Positions 24,709 through 36,871 of a DNA stretch of 64,000 nucleotides are shown here, one piece after another; the stretch's first letter is position 1; each line of letters starts with the position of its first letter. The stretch covers positions 1,305,001 to 1,369,000 of the forward strand of contig JAKOGI010000057.1 in NCBI GenBank assembly GCA_029747015.1. Direction: 5' to 3'. The translations under genes were made by a program, and so were the position numbers. The notes under the pieces were generated by a model that had not been told where the DNA came from, ran no database searches, and saw nothing but the letters and a program-made list of their open reading frames with translations. Source of the DNA: Carnegiea gigantea (taxonomy: Eukaryota; Streptophyta; Magnoliopsida; Caryophyllales; Cactaceae).

Positions 24709-25507
24709 GGCTCTGTTCTTTTCGTGGGTCAATTGCAATTTACCAACCTCAACCCACTTTAACCTATTTCAACCTACTTCAACCTACTTAAAAAAAAAAA
24801 AACCAATTTCAATTCACTTCAACCTACCTCAACCTACTTCAACCCATTTCAACCAACTTCAACCCACCCCCTTCATAATTTTAATAATTTGTAAAGTATC
24901 ATGTGAGATTTAATCATTCTTGTACCAAAAAATTTACTATACTACTTTTTTGTAAATTATCATACTTTGGAATTGTTTTGTCTCTGTATTTTTCTATTTT
25001 TTAGTTTTTTATTTTAAAATTTTTAAATTTTTAAATTTTAAATTTTTAATTTTAAATTTTTTGTATTTAATTTTTTAATTTTTTAATTTTTTTAATTTTT
25101 AATTTTTAATTTTTAATTTTTAATTTTTAATTTTTATTTTTTATTTTTTGTATTTAATTTTTATTTTTATTTTTATTTTAAAATTTTTAATTTTTAATTT
25201 TTTAATTTTTTATATTTCGTTTTTTATTTTTTTATTTTTTATTTTTTTATTTTTGTATTTTTTAATTTTCTATATTTATTTTTAATTTTTTATCTTTTTA
25301 GTTTTATTCCAAACAAAAGCTACAAAAAATTCCAAAAAATAAAAAATAAAAAATAAAAGATAAAAAAATAAAAAATAAAAAATAATACAAAAATAAAAAA
25401 TAAAAAGTAAGAAATAAGAAATAAAAAATGAAAAATGAAAAATAAAAAATACAAAATACAAAATACAAAATACAAAAATAATACAAAAATAAGAAATAAG
25501 AAATAAG

Positions 25508-25541
<34 letters not shown>

Positions 25542-25823
25542 AAAATAACAAATATAAAAAAAATACCAATAACAAATAAGAAAGAATAAACAAAAATTCC
25601 ACAAAATTTTGATAACTTCATAAATTATCACACATGAATTACATTCTCATCATTTTAACCCACTTCAACCCGCCACATAAAAAATATACCAACTTCAACC
25701 AACTTCAACCTACTTTAACCTATTTCAACCCACCTCAAAAAAAAAAAAAAATACCAACTTCAACCCACCTCAACCTACTTCATCCTTTTACCTACCCAAT
25801 TTACCCACAAAAAGAACAGGCCC
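24709..25823. mobile_element. 1.1-kb fold-back element with giant A/T palindrome
   Basis: Ends GGCTCTGTTCTTTTCGTGGG and, reverse-complemented, GGGCCTGTTCTTTTTGTGGG; TTAA flanks both sides. Inside each end lie repeated CAACCYACTTCAACC words. The core is a run of T-rich units (about 24960-25310) facing a matching run of A-rich units (about 25325-25560), which would form one very long hairpin. The Phe/Tyr-rich open frames across it are artefacts of the AAATAA/TTTATT repeats. The TIR start GGGCCTGTTC resembles Tourist/PIF-Harbinger MITEs. Confidence 0.65.
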
Positions 25824-25829
25824 TTAACC

Positions 25830-26610
25830 CTTAAATTGGGTGATGGGAAATATATTAGATTTTGGTTACATAAGTGGATTAGTGACAACTCATCTAAGGA
25901 GTTCTTTCATCTTTTTTTCAATCTCTTAGGGCCTGTTCTTTTCGTGGGTCAATTTCACAATACCAACTTCAACCCACTCCAACCCACTTCAACCTATTTT
26001 AACCCACTTTCACTATTTTAATCAAGTTCAATTTATCACATAAAAAAAATTCAATCCGCTTCAACCTACTTCAACCTACATCAACTTACTTTAACCCACT
26101 TCGCCCTTTTATCAATTCCAATTTACCCACAAAAAGAACGGGCTCTCAGTAGTAGTGTATGATAAGATTGGCTAGTTTGAAAGGCCTAACTGGAGGTGGC
26201 TACTGGACTGGAAAAGGTCAGGGAGCTGTGGCAAAAAGAAAAAGCTCACTGATTCAGCTGTCCAACATTATAGACTTAGTCATCCGTTTTTCAAATCAAT
26301 ATGAGATTTTAAGTGGAGTATTCTCAACAATAGGAAAAAATTCTCAGCTAGATCTCACTTTATAGAAGCCTTAATGAAAAATTTTGAGATTATCAAATTG
26401 ACCCAGTTTTGGCGTACATGATTCTGGAAGAAATTGGCTCCTCCAAAGGTGAATTCATGATATGGCTAAATTTGCCGAAGAAATTGCATATAAAGCTTGT
26501 GTCATTTAAGCAAGGAATTTTACAACTTGATCAAGTTGTTTGTACTCTGTCACGAACAAGCTGAAGATATCCATTGTTTCCTTCTCCCTCGCAAAATTTC
26601 ATGGCACATT
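25830..26610 (+). pseudogene. LINE fragment (zf-RVT region), split by a MITE
   Basis: Reads GDGKYIRFWLHKWISDNSSK before the MITE at 25929-26145, then a FERPNWRWLLDWKR-like stretch and, in broken frames, WKKLAPPKV and LCHEQAEDIHCFLL. This is the C-terminal reverse-transcriptase zinc-binding region of plant L1 LINEs. Multiple stops and shifts. The two halves were contiguous before the MITE arrived. Confidence 0.65.
25929..26145. mobile_element. 217-bp MITE, short relative of the fold-back element
   Basis: Same ends as the 1.1-kb fold-back next door (GGGCCTGTTCTTTTCGTGGG; right end GAGCCCGTTCTTTTTGTGGG in reverse complement) and the same CAACCCACTTCAACC words, but without the A/T palindrome. 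Flanks are TTA on the left and TCA on the right, a possible 3-bp duplication with one change, as in Tourist-type elements. It sits inside a LINE reading frame. Confidence 0.7.
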
Positions 26611-26744
26611 TAGACCCGATGTGTTGGTTGTTCGAATGTTTGATTGGCTATCCCTTGCCAAATAAGCCCTTTTTTTTTTTAATTCTTCACTTACTATAAA
26701 GTTCAGAAACAAGCTCCAAAACGTGTGGATCTCACTCTTCTTTG

Positions 26745-26855
26745 CAATGCAATCTATTACGTACAATCGGGGTCGACAACTCAATTATCCAATCGGATCC
26801 ACCACCAGTTGCAAAGTATACAGACGGTGCTTTCGGTTCAAGTTTAATTATAATC
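26745..26855 (+). pseudogene. LINE RNase H start, fragment
   Basis: The frame reads SDPPPVAKYTDGAFGSSL, the usual start of the LINE RNase H domain (PPP...K.NTDGA). Only about 35 codons remain. Its order relative to the neighbouring LINE pieces shows that more than one insertion is represented here. Confidence 0.5.
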
Positions 26856-26869
26856 AACATTAACAATAT

Positions 26870-27000
26870 GAATGGATGGGTAGTGGAGTGGCAAGGGTAT
26901 TTTACTCAAATGGGTGAGGTCATGGGTTCAATTTGTGGTAAAAGCAAAGCCTAATTTTTGAATTATTAAAAGTCTTTTAAGCGTCTTTCAAAAAAAATCT
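26870..27000 (+). mobile_element. tRNA-derived SINE
   Basis: An A-box-like GTAGTGGAGTGGCAAGG (26880-26896) and a B-box-like GGTCATGGGTTCAATTTG (26918-26935) are spaced as in tRNA genes, with an A-rich tail (TTTCAAAAAAAATC) near 26990. The sequence cannot fold into a full tRNA with matched acceptor stem, so a SINE transcribed by RNA polymerase III is the better call. Confidence 0.55.
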
Positions 27001-27249
27001 TAATTTTTTAAATTCTTCCATTGAAATATTAAGGCATACACTTGTATTTACATTATGGATCTAGATTCACTATTTTTGTATAAAAATTCTAATTTTAAGA
27101 TAAATATTAACTGAAAATTTGTATATTTATTATCCGTATTTTTACTTAATAAAAGCATTTATATTTATTATAAAAATACACAAAAATAAGAAAAAAATTC
27201 GTTGCAAATTTTTATATGTATGGATATAGCATTAAGTAGCAACACTGCA

Positions 27250-28440
27250 TATGTTAGTGAGCTATATAATATATTTAATGAGCAATACAATGTTAATAAG
27301 AAATATTTATATTATTTTTTATTATGACATAAGCGCATTCATATTATACATATTTAGTCAGTATCATACAAATATAATCCAACTCACTAAAAATATATCA
27401 TAACTCACTAAATATAAGTCATAACTCACTAAAAGACGAATATATCATATCTTATAATATGAACAAAAAAGTATATGTGCTAACTAAAATTGTATAAAAT
27501 ATTATTTTTTTCACTCATTTTTTATTATGAATGATTAGTATTCCACGCTAAATCATATTGGTCACAAAATACATTTTATACCTCACCAAATATCTATCAT
27601 AACTCACTAAATAAATAGGATAGCTCACTAAAAGGAATAGTATAGATGACCAACAAATAATATTGTCAAATTCTTAGATTATGTTACAGCTCAATTATTT
27701 TTTACTATAATATAAGGATATTTGTATTATATTTTGTGAGTATAATAGAAATGTAGTGAATTAATTAAATATAATCCAACTCACTAAATATATGTCATAA
27801 CTCACTAAATATATGTCATAACTTACTAAAAAAATATAAGCAACTAGAATATAGTTTAGTGAGTTTCAGATGCACAATAACATTTTTTTTTAAAGTACAA
27901 TAGCACATTTTAATAAGTTATATAGTATTTTTACTAAGTAAAACCCAGGGTACATAAGAGGCATTGGTTTGATCTATCCGTTCACTAAAAATATGTATTA
28001 GCTCATTAAAATTGTGTCTCAACTCACTAAGTATTGTAGTGAGCTATACATTTTTAGTGAGCTGAAATTCGATTATACAATTACTTCTGTACAACCTGTT
28101 GTATGATATAATGACTCAGTAAATAAATATCATAGCTCACTAAAAAAATATAGGCAACTAAAATATAATTTATGAGTTTCAAATTCACAATAATATTTTT
28201 TTTAGTGCAACAGCACATTTAATAAGTTATATAATATTTTTACTAAGTAAAACTTAGGTACATAAAATATATGAGTTTCGATACGTCTACTCACTAAAAG
28301 TACGTTTTAGCTCACTAAAAATGTGCATCAGTTCACTAAAATATTTTAGTGAGCTATACATTATTTTTAGTGAGTTTTCTTTATTTTTTGTATGGCGCGC
28401 AGATGGGCAATTTATGGGTCCGATTGTACAATTGCATTTG
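27250..28440. repeat. Dense two-orientation array of an ARCTCACTAAA motif
   Basis: About 20 close copies of RCTCACTAAA or its complement TTTAGTGAGY occur in 1.1 kb (for example 27381, 27401, 27423, 27601, 27783, 27854, 28021, 28146, 28290, 28311, 28345, 28367). A unit of about 300 bp is also tandemly duplicated (about 27830-28120 and 28140-28430), with shared TTTTTACTAAGTAAAAC and GTGAGCTATACAT. Such spacing and two-way orientation are what transposase-binding subterminal repeats look like, but I found no firm terminal repeats and no coding frame. Confidence 0.6.
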
Positions 28441-28451
28441 TACAATCGCGT

Positions 28452-28690
28452 GTACCATATACCAACTGTATCATTTGTGGAGGCTAAGAAATAATTTGGT
28501 CTTTAGTTACGATTATTGGAACCAACATGATCTCCTATGGAATGTCAAATTTAAAGTAGATTGCTAGAAAAACTTTGGAACGACGAGTTTGTGTACAACC
28601 CTTAAGATGTCACGAGTTGCTATGGATATTTTAACAAACTAGTTTAACGTACTTATTTTTTGCTCATATATATTTGCGTTCGATTAAAGC
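28452..28690 (+). pseudogene. LINE fragment downstream of the motif array
   Basis: Reads YHLWRLRNNLVFSYDYWNQ, the hYxIWxxRN block found between the zf-RVT and RNase H regions of L1 LINEs, followed by broken sequence to about 28690. It probably belonged to the same LINE as 25830-26610 before the motif-array element inserted. Confidence 0.5.
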
Positions 28691-28859
28691 CCTTTAATGA
28701 TAAAGAAAAATACGAATGTACAACCATTTTAAACAGTTAACATAGATCAGATCAGATAAAATTTGTACGAAAATTATATGGGGAAAAAAATCGTGCGAAA
28801 CATGTGATTGAGTTGCTTGAAAAATCAGTAAATTCACAGGAAAAAATGAGAATAGTACA

Positions 28860-29270
28860 CAAACTCCATTCCCTCTGTACCCGCGCACCCGATCTCAAGA
28901 TCGCCTGTTAGAAAGAACTCACAGCAGAAAAAGGTCCCCAGATCTCTCTCTCTCTCTAACGTTGTTTCTCTCACGTCAATACCGAATCTCTCCTGATCAC
29001 CTCCCTCCTGTTTTCTCTCTCTACCCTTGCCGCTCAGATCTGAGGTAATCATGTCAATCTCAGCTCTCCCTCTCTCCTCATTCAATTTAGGGTTTCAAAT
29101 TCCTTCTTTCTCATTTGCTAAATTACTCACATTTTATCTGAATCTATTCACATTGCTGTCCGTTTCCTATTGAGTTGATGCATTGATTGCAGGTTGGTTG
29201 AGCAATTAGGAGGTTATGATTTTGCTGTGATTTTCATTTTTGATTTTGATTGTTGCGGGAATTAGTAACG
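28860..29270 (+). promoter_or_regulatory. COPA leader with a probable 5'-UTR intron
   Basis: A pyrimidine-rich segment with CTCTCTCTCT (28944-28958 and again at about 29015) fits a plant leader. A likely 5'-UTR intron runs 29045-29192: donor GAG|GTAATC, acceptor GATTGCAG|GTTGG. The transcription start cannot be fixed by eye. Confidence 0.5.
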
Positions 29271-32200
29271 ATGTTGACGAAGTTCGAAACCAAGAGTAAT
29301 AGAGTCAAGGGACTGAGTTTCCACCCTAAGCGGCCATGGATCTTGGCGAGTTTGCACAGTGGGGTGATCCAATTGTGGGATTATCGTATGGGCACCCTAA
29401 TTGATCGATTCGACGAGCATGATGGACCCGTTCGTGGGGTTGATTTCCACAAGACTCAGCCTCTTTTCGTATCCGGAGGTATGGCATTGTCTATCGGCAT
29501 CTTTAATCTGTCTTTTAGTGAACTGTTTCTGTTGAACAATGTCATGAAATCTTGATATTGATATACTATTTAGATCGAGCGACATTGCTTTGATTGTGGC
29601 ATTCGCTGCTGCTTCATTCAGTGTTCTATATTTTGGTTGATTCCTGTGTGGAACAAAAGTGCTTGTTGATATGTTAAAGTAGCAGGTTTGAAAGATCTGC
29701 ACGTTCAGGTTTATTAGTGTTTAATCATGTAGCTTTATTGTCATTTTGAGGCGGTTTAGCATCGCTAGCATTAAACAGTTGAATGTTCGCCAGTTGCTAG
29801 ATTGTAGGTCGATGATGCTGATTGATGGATTGATCTGCAAGTTGAGAAAGGGGTGTAGGTTCAACTTGAATACTGGAAGGTGTGGTGCAAGTTCTTGGCC
29901 AGTTTGACACTTTGACCTTAGCTAGGTAAATCCTGAGTGATTTGCATAGCTAAGGATTTGAGTAGTTGGTTACCAAATGTTGGAGGTAGTTCTGTATGTT
30001 ATAGGCTTAACTTGGTATGTTTAAGTGTCATCAAGTGTCTTATTGTTTTCAAGTGTTTGTAGTTCAAGCAGAAGTATGTCGGGGAAGAAGAGCCTTTACA
30101 TTAGATGATACGCTTGGAAGATTGCCTTACATGACATCTGGCTATTCCTACATAATCTGTATAGCCACTTTGGTGTTCATTAACCTGATATGTCTATTGG
30201 TAGTTGGTGCAGTATGACGACTATTTTTCTTTTGTTCCTAAATGTAGGTCCTTTATAAACTTATTTTATGAATGTACCAATAATCAAGCAAGCCTGTGAT
30301 TATATCTATATGCAGCAGACTCAACTTTGTGGCAACCTTGTGGCAACCTTGTGCTCTTCATCTTTGTGGAAACCTTGAAGCCTTATTGCTGATCTATGAA
30401 AATCCATATTGGTTTCTGCAGTTTCAAAGGATTTTACAGTTCAGATAACTAAAAATTACATGCACTGGAGTCTTGCCTTGTGGGTGGGATGTGTGGTTTT
30501 TTTTTCCCCCCTTTTTTGGGGGGGGGGGTTGAGGGGTGGGGTACTGGCCTTTGCCTCTAAATTTTGAGAGATGCTGTTTACATTAGAGCCTAGATGATAA
30601 ACTGTCAATCAGCTGTTGCTGCACAAAAGAAGAATCATATGCATTTTGGTGGGGCATTTTGCTTTAATCCATTATCATCCAAGATGACAAATCTTCTACA
30701 AAAGTGAGCAGTTCAGCAAATAGACAAGGCAAGGGAATAGAGAACTGGCCTGTCCCATATCGTTTTGTTATTTTTTATTTAATCTATCATTTATCAATGG
30801 TTCTGTTAATAACAACTTTGTTGTGTTGTTGTAATATGTTGTTTATCAATGCTTTTGTTGATAACTTATCTTCCAAAAATCTAAAAACAGCTACTGTTGA
30901 TAACTTCTTTTACCTCGGGGTGTTGCAGGAGATGATTACAAGATAAAAGTCTGGAATTATAAGTTGCACAGATGCCTGTTTACTCTTCTTGGACACCTCG
31001 ATTATATACGGACGGTCCAATTTCACCATGAATATCCTTGGATCGTCAGTGCTAGTGATGACCAGACCATTAGGATATGGAACTGGCAGTCCCGTACTTG
31101 TGTATCTGTGTTAACTGGACACAATCATTATGTCATGTGTGCCTCCTTTCATCCAAAGGAGGACCTAGTAGTTTCTGCATCATTGGATCAGACAGTTCGT
31201 GTTTGGGATACTGGTGCCTTGAGGAAGAAAAGTGTTTCTCCTGCGGATGACTTATTGCGATTGAGTCAGATGAATTCGGATCTATTTGGTGGTGTGGATG
31301 CTGTAGTTAAGTATGTCTTGGAGGGTCATGATCGGGGAGTCAACTGGGCCTCTTTCCATCCCACCCTTCCTTTGATTGTATCTGGGGCAGATGATCGCCA
31401 GGTGAAAATTTGGCGTATGAATGGTAAGCAGTTGAACCTCAGTTTTACATTCTTTTTCTAGGTGTATATGCTACTTATAGCATGAAACTATGGTTGATTT
31501 TGCACTAGAGATTTTGGTCAGTTAGAACGGCACAACTATGCCCATGAGTATTCTTCCCAGTGCATAGACATATAAATTGTTTACTGCTTTGGAATTAAAC
31601 CTTAACAAACACCGTTTAGTGAAGATAATTTTGGGATTAAGCTGTTTAGTGTTTGTGCTGGAGACTTCTAGAATTCCTGAGTCCACAGTTTCAATTGGCC
31701 AATCCGTTTTCCAACCTTGTTTCCTATCCAATAGCAAGGATGCCATAGCGTGACTTGGAATTTTGCCAACTGCTTTTGGGCATTGCTTAATGTGCTACAT
31801 GAGATCAGCGATTGATATGGTCTGTATTGTCTTTAATTGTGCAGATACGAAGGCCTGGGAGGTCGACACATTGAGAGGGCACATGAACAATGTTTCCTGT
31901 GTTCTCTTTCATGCCAGGCAAGATATTATTGTGTCAAACTCCGAGGACAAGAGTATTCGTGTATGGGATGCCACAAAACGGACTGGTCTCCAAACATTTA
32001 GGAGGGAGCATGACCGGTTCTGGATACTTACAGCACATCCTGAGATGAACCTTCTGGCTGCTGGTCATGATAGTGGAATGATTGTGTTTAAATTAGAAAG
32101 AGAACGCCCTGCATTTGCTGTCAGTGGTGATGTTGTGTACTATGTAAAGGATCGTTTTCTACGTGTTTATGAGTTCTCTACTCAAAAGGATACACAAGTC

Positions 32201-34786
32201 ATCCCCATACGAAGACCTGGTGCCAGCATACTCAATCAAAGCCCACGCACTCTTTCCTACAGTCCGACAGAGAATGCTATTTTGATTGCTTCAGATATTG
32301 ATGGTGGCTCTTATGAACTTTATATAGTGCCTAGAGATGGGTGGGGCAGGGGTGATATGGTGCAAGAGGCAAAGAGAGGCCTTGGTGCTTCAGCAGTTTT
32401 TATTGCTCGGAACAGATTTGTGGTCTTGGAAAGGAGTAGCAATCAGGTCTTGGTGAAGAACCTGAAGAATGAGATTCTCAAAAAGGTTACCCTTCCTGTT
32501 CTTGCTGATGCTATATTTTATGCCGGAACAGGAAATCTTCTTTGCAGGGCTGAGGATCGAGTGGTTGTGTTTGACCTTCAGCAGAGGATTGTTCTGGGCG
32601 AACTCCAGACTTCCTTTGTTAGATATGTCATTTGGTCCAATGACATGGAAAGTGTGGCATTACTGAGCAAACATTCAATTATTATAGCCAACAAGAAACT
32701 TGAGCATAGGTGCACTCTTCACGAAACCATCCGTGTGAAGAGTGGAGCTTGGGATGATTGTGGTGTTTTCATTTATACGACTTTGAATCACATGAAGTAT
32801 TGCCTTCCCAATGGGGACAGTGGAATTATTAGGACTCTTGATGTCCCATTGTACATCACAAGTGTGGCTGGGAACACCATTTTTTGTTTAGATCGAGATG
32901 GGAAAAATCGTGTGATATCCATTGATGCAACCGAATATGTTTTCAAGCTTTCCCTCTTGAGGAAAAGATTTGACCAGGTCATGAGCATGATTAAGCGCTC
33001 AGAACTATGTGGGCAGGCCATGATTGCATATCTTCAGCAGAAAGGATTTCCAGAGGTTGCCCTTCATTTTGTTAAGGATGAGAAGACTCGTTTTAATTTG
33101 GCCTTAGAGAGTGGTAACATTGAAGTTGCTGTTGCTTCTGCTAATGCGATTGATGACAAAAACACCTGGTACAGATTGGGGGTGGAGGCCCTTCGACAAG
33201 GCAATGCTGATATTGTGGAGTATGCATATCAAAAAACAAAGAACTTTGAGAGGCTGTCATTTCTTTATCTCGTAACTGGAAATATGGAGAAATTGTCCAA
33301 AATGTTGAAAATTGCCGAAGTTAAGAATAATGTAATGGGTCAGTTCCACAATGCTTTATACTTGGGCGATGTCCAGGAACGTGTCAAGATTCTGGAAGCT
33401 GCAGGACATTTACCTCTTGCTTATATCACTGCTAAAGTTCACGGGCTTCATGACATTGCTGAACGTCTAGCTGCTGAGCTTGGGGATAATATTCCTGAAG
33501 TGCCTAAAGGAAAGTCACTGTCTCTCTTGATGCCACCAAGCCCAATAAGCTGTGCGGCAAATTGGCCATTGCTGACAGTCATGAAGGGCATATTTGATGG
33601 TGGACTCGGTTATGCGAAGGATGAACAGGAAGATGAGGAAGACACTGCAGGTGAGGACTGGGTTGAGGCCTTGGATATTGTTGATGTGGAGATGCCAAAT
33701 GGAGACATAAGTGCTGTTTTGGATGAAGATGAAGGAGCCCATGAAGATGGTGAAGAGGGAGGGTGGGATCTTGAGGATCTTGATCTTCCTCCAGAGGCTG
33801 AAACTCCAAAAGTTAGCAACGGGCATCCTTCATTTGTTCCTCCTACCCCTGGAATGCCTGTGAGTCAAATCTGGATCCAAAGATCCTCCCTTGCTGCCGA
33901 ACATGTTGCAGCAGGCAACTTTGACACTGCTATGCGTCTGCTTAGCCGACAGCTGGGTATTAAAAACTTTGCCCCATTGAAGCAACTGTTTGTTGATCTA
34001 TTAGCTGGCAGCCACTCTTACTTGCTTGCATTCGCTTCTTCCCCTGTGATTTCCGTGGCAATTGAGAGGGGATGGAATGAGGCAGCCAGCCCTAATGTCC
34101 GAGGCCCACCTGCCCTTGTCTTCAACTTTTCTCAGTTGGAGGAAAGGTTGAGAGCTGGTTACAAACTAACCACTGCTGGGAAATTGAGTGAGGCTCTCCG
34201 AACTTTTACCAGTATACTCCACACCATTCCACTCATTGTGGTTGATACAAGGAGAGAAGTCGACGAGGTCAAGGAACTTATCATTATAGTGAAAGAATAT
34301 GTTTTGGGGTTGAAGATGGAGCTAAAGAGGAGAGAGCTGAAAAGCGATCCCATTCGGCAGCAGGAACTGGCTGCATACTTCACTCACTGTAACCTTCAAC
34401 TGCCTCATGTGAGACTTGCATTATTGACAGCCATGACGAACTGCTACAAGGCAGGCAATATGATCACAGCCGCAAACTTTGCCAGGCGGCTTTTGGAGAC
34501 AAATCCCACCGTAGAGAACCAAGCGAAGACAGCTCGTCAAGTGCTCCAGGCCGCTGAGAGGAACATGAAAGATTCAACCGAGCTGAACTATGATTTCAGG
34601 AACCCATTCGTGGTTTGTGGAGCTACTTATGTACCTATATACCGGGGCCAGAAGGACGTGTCATGCCCTTACTGCACAGCACGCTTTGTGCCATCTCAGG
34701 AAGGCCAGATTTGCTCCGTTTGTGACCTTGCAGTCATTGGGGCTGACGCGTCTGGACTGGTTTGCTCTCCTTCTCAGATAAGGTAG
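29271..34786 (+). CDS. COPA: Coatomer subunit alpha (alpha-COP)
   Basis: Large subunit of the COPI coat, which buds vesicles for Golgi-to-ER and intra-Golgi transport; its N-terminal propeller reads C-terminal dilysine signals on cargo. Coding exons are 29271-29478, 30929-31423 and 31845-34786. Both introns (1450 and 421 nt) are GT-AG and phase 1, giving 1214 codons, as expected for plant alpha-COP (about 1216 aa). The start [19 protein letters not shown] is the family N-terminus. WD40 blades end at LWD 35-37, VWN 77-79, IWN 119-121, VWD 161-163, IWR 230-232 and VWD 274-276. These are followed by the second propeller and alpha-solenoid, an acidic linker near residues 825-880 ([11 protein letters not shown]), and the C-terminal domain that binds epsilon-COP. 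That domain carries two CxxC pairs (CPYC 1175-1178, CSVC 1191-1194). No break is seen. Probably a constitutively expressed housekeeping gene. Confidence 0.97.
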
Positions 34787-35029
34787 GATGATCGGCACTT
34801 TTGGCAGGACGTTGTTCATTTTGCAGCACTAGAATCAGATTTCATAGCTGCAGTTCCTGCATGAGAGGTAGGAAATTTAAACGGGAATATAGTTTTCTGA
34901 TACATCCAGCCTTTTTTTCGATCATTACAATCTTGAGGTGTGTTTTCCTTTTATATTGCTGTCACATATTCTTTCTTCAGACTTTTATTTCTGTCTCTAG
35001 TTGTTGTGGAGTCTCGACTGTGATTGTTT

Positions 35030-35035
35030 AATAAA
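35030..35035 (+). terminator. COPA poly(A) signal
   Basis: AATAAA lies 244 nt after the stop codon, in a T-rich 3' region. A normal plant near-upstream element; cleavage would fall some 15-30 nt on. Confidence 0.55.
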
Positions 35036-35059
35036 CAATGAAAAATTCTTCTTAGGTTA

Positions 35060-36493
35060 TTCTTTGTATTTGAGATGGATGTCCTTGGGGGGCAGCACCT
35101 CATATTGAGTCTAAGGCATTTGAATTTCCATTATTTGTTCTCAAGAATAGAAGCCTTTTCTCATCCTTGTTTTATGTTTTCCGCAATATTTTTCCTCTTC
35201 CAAAGATGCTTTGTGCATGTGGTGTGTTTTTCTGTCCCTTTTTTTTTGGGGGTGGGGGTTGGAGAAAACCCTTCTTTATGCCATTACAGTTAGTCAATTA
35301 CTATGTGTTATATTAATTATTTGGTAAGAAGTACGTATTGGTATAGAAATTCTGGAGTGCTGTTGCAGATATTGATTGGGAAAAGCCATTCAAGAGTGTA
35401 GCCATCGGCAATATATTCAAGTGAAACTGAAATTGGCCTGCTGCTTATCTTCAAATTTCAGTCTCAAAATGGTGATTAACTAATATGCTGTTCAGATTTT
35501 GGTTCAACTTTGTTATCGACCGCTGGCATTTTATTCTGTAAGAGTTTCTGGATGGAGTAAAGTAAGCACAGTTTTCCCAGCAGTGGATAACGTGTTATTG
35601 TTTTTTTTTTTTTTTAAAGGAACAATAATTAAAAAAAATGGCTGTAATTTTCTTGTGTGCATAATTGATCAGTGACATTTTACGTGGTTGTAACTGGGTA
35701 TTTATGAAGGTGGCATTTGGAACATTGGGCGTGATCCAACGGGTTTGGTCGTGGTGTTAGTAGTAATAATAGTAATAATAATAATATTCCTAAGATACAG
35801 AAGCACGATACTGAGTCTTTATGAACAGGAGTTGATGTACTTGGGAATGCCCAAGTGACTTGTGTAAGTACTGATTTTGAGCTAATAAATGCAATTACTT
35901 GCTTACCAATAACAATAACATTAATTTGACGGCAAAAAGGCCAGTTTGCAGGGTTGAATTATCTTATCTCACCCTATTTAGCATCAGTAGTAAGACAATT
36001 TCCTTGTCTTTTTGTTTGCCCTTGTCTCAGACTGGTGCAAATAGCTCTGGAGTTTAAGAATTAAGACGCCATACATTGTTGAGTTTGGTCACTTAGGCAA
36101 GCAATGTGCCTACTTTATGGACAACTGAAAACGTACCTTTTTTTGTTTTTTTTTTTTTGGGGGGGGGGGGGGGTGTTGCTAGCTACGAATCATTAAAAAA
36201 AAAAAAAAAAGCAGAATGTCTCATTAAATGGTCTTTTTTCTATTTTGCAGTTGTAAGCAACATTGCCTTTCAAATTAAGCTTTATAAAAACATCTTTATA
36301 CTTAACTTGATGATTGAGGTGATTATATCTGATCCAACAATACCATACTTTGATTGAGGCCTTTAAAGACTGGGACCTCGTTTGGTTTGGCTCTAAGAAC
36401 AAAAATGGGTTCATACTGCGAACAAATCCAAAATAGGCAAGACACAAGCTATCAGCCGTTTCTAACTTCCTATGCAAAGGGCTAGTGAGTCTA
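35060..36493. other. Intergenic, no gene
   Basis: Downstream of COPA. It contains T/G homopolymer runs (about 35240, 35600, and a T-run into a 16-G run at about 36150-36172) and a (TAATAA)n patch near 35760. Short frames here are not supported. Confidence 0.6.
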
Positions 36494-36871
36494 CTAAGAA
36501 CATTTCCAATGACGAGCCATTTCTTTGGCTTATTAGTGGGTGCCTACTCCTTCCACATCATCTCATAAGTCAAACTTTTTAGCTCTCAAGTTTTCCTTCC
36601 CATGGTGGAAGGCTCATAATTTTGGCTTATCAAATAAAATAATACCTGTGGACCCTTTTTATAACAAACAACTTTATTTTTGGAATAAACAAAAAGAAAA
36701 ACTAATCAAGAATATTTAAAAAAATAAAAAACCCTCGCGAGCTGACTTAGGACCACGAGCCTTCTCACAAGACACGGGCCACGAGGCGTTCAATGCAGCA
36801 AATTCCTCACCTCATCCCTTTTCTCTCTCTTCCTTTTTGCCTCACGAGCAGAGCGCTGGAGCTGGTCTAAG
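36494..36871. mobile_element. Candidate MITE, about 378 bp
   Basis: The left end CTAAGAACATTTCCAATGAC pairs imperfectly with the reverse complement of the right end, CTTAGACCAGCTCCAGCGCT. This pattern is typical of short non-autonomous plant elements. It is non-coding and no target duplication was found. Confidence 0.35.

Noticed and set aside
25282..25631. Three overlapping Phe/Tyr-rich frames of about 105 codons
   Set aside because: Produced by AAATAA/TTTATT repeats in the fold-back core; no protein character beyond the repeat.
29397..29702. Antisense frame at COPA exon 1
   Set aside because: Overlaps conserved alpha-COP coding sequence and its intron; no independent support.
36150..36172. 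Long G-run as a quadruplex regulatory site
   Set aside because: A single homopolymer after a T-run, of the sort common in low-complexity DNA and prone to assembly error.
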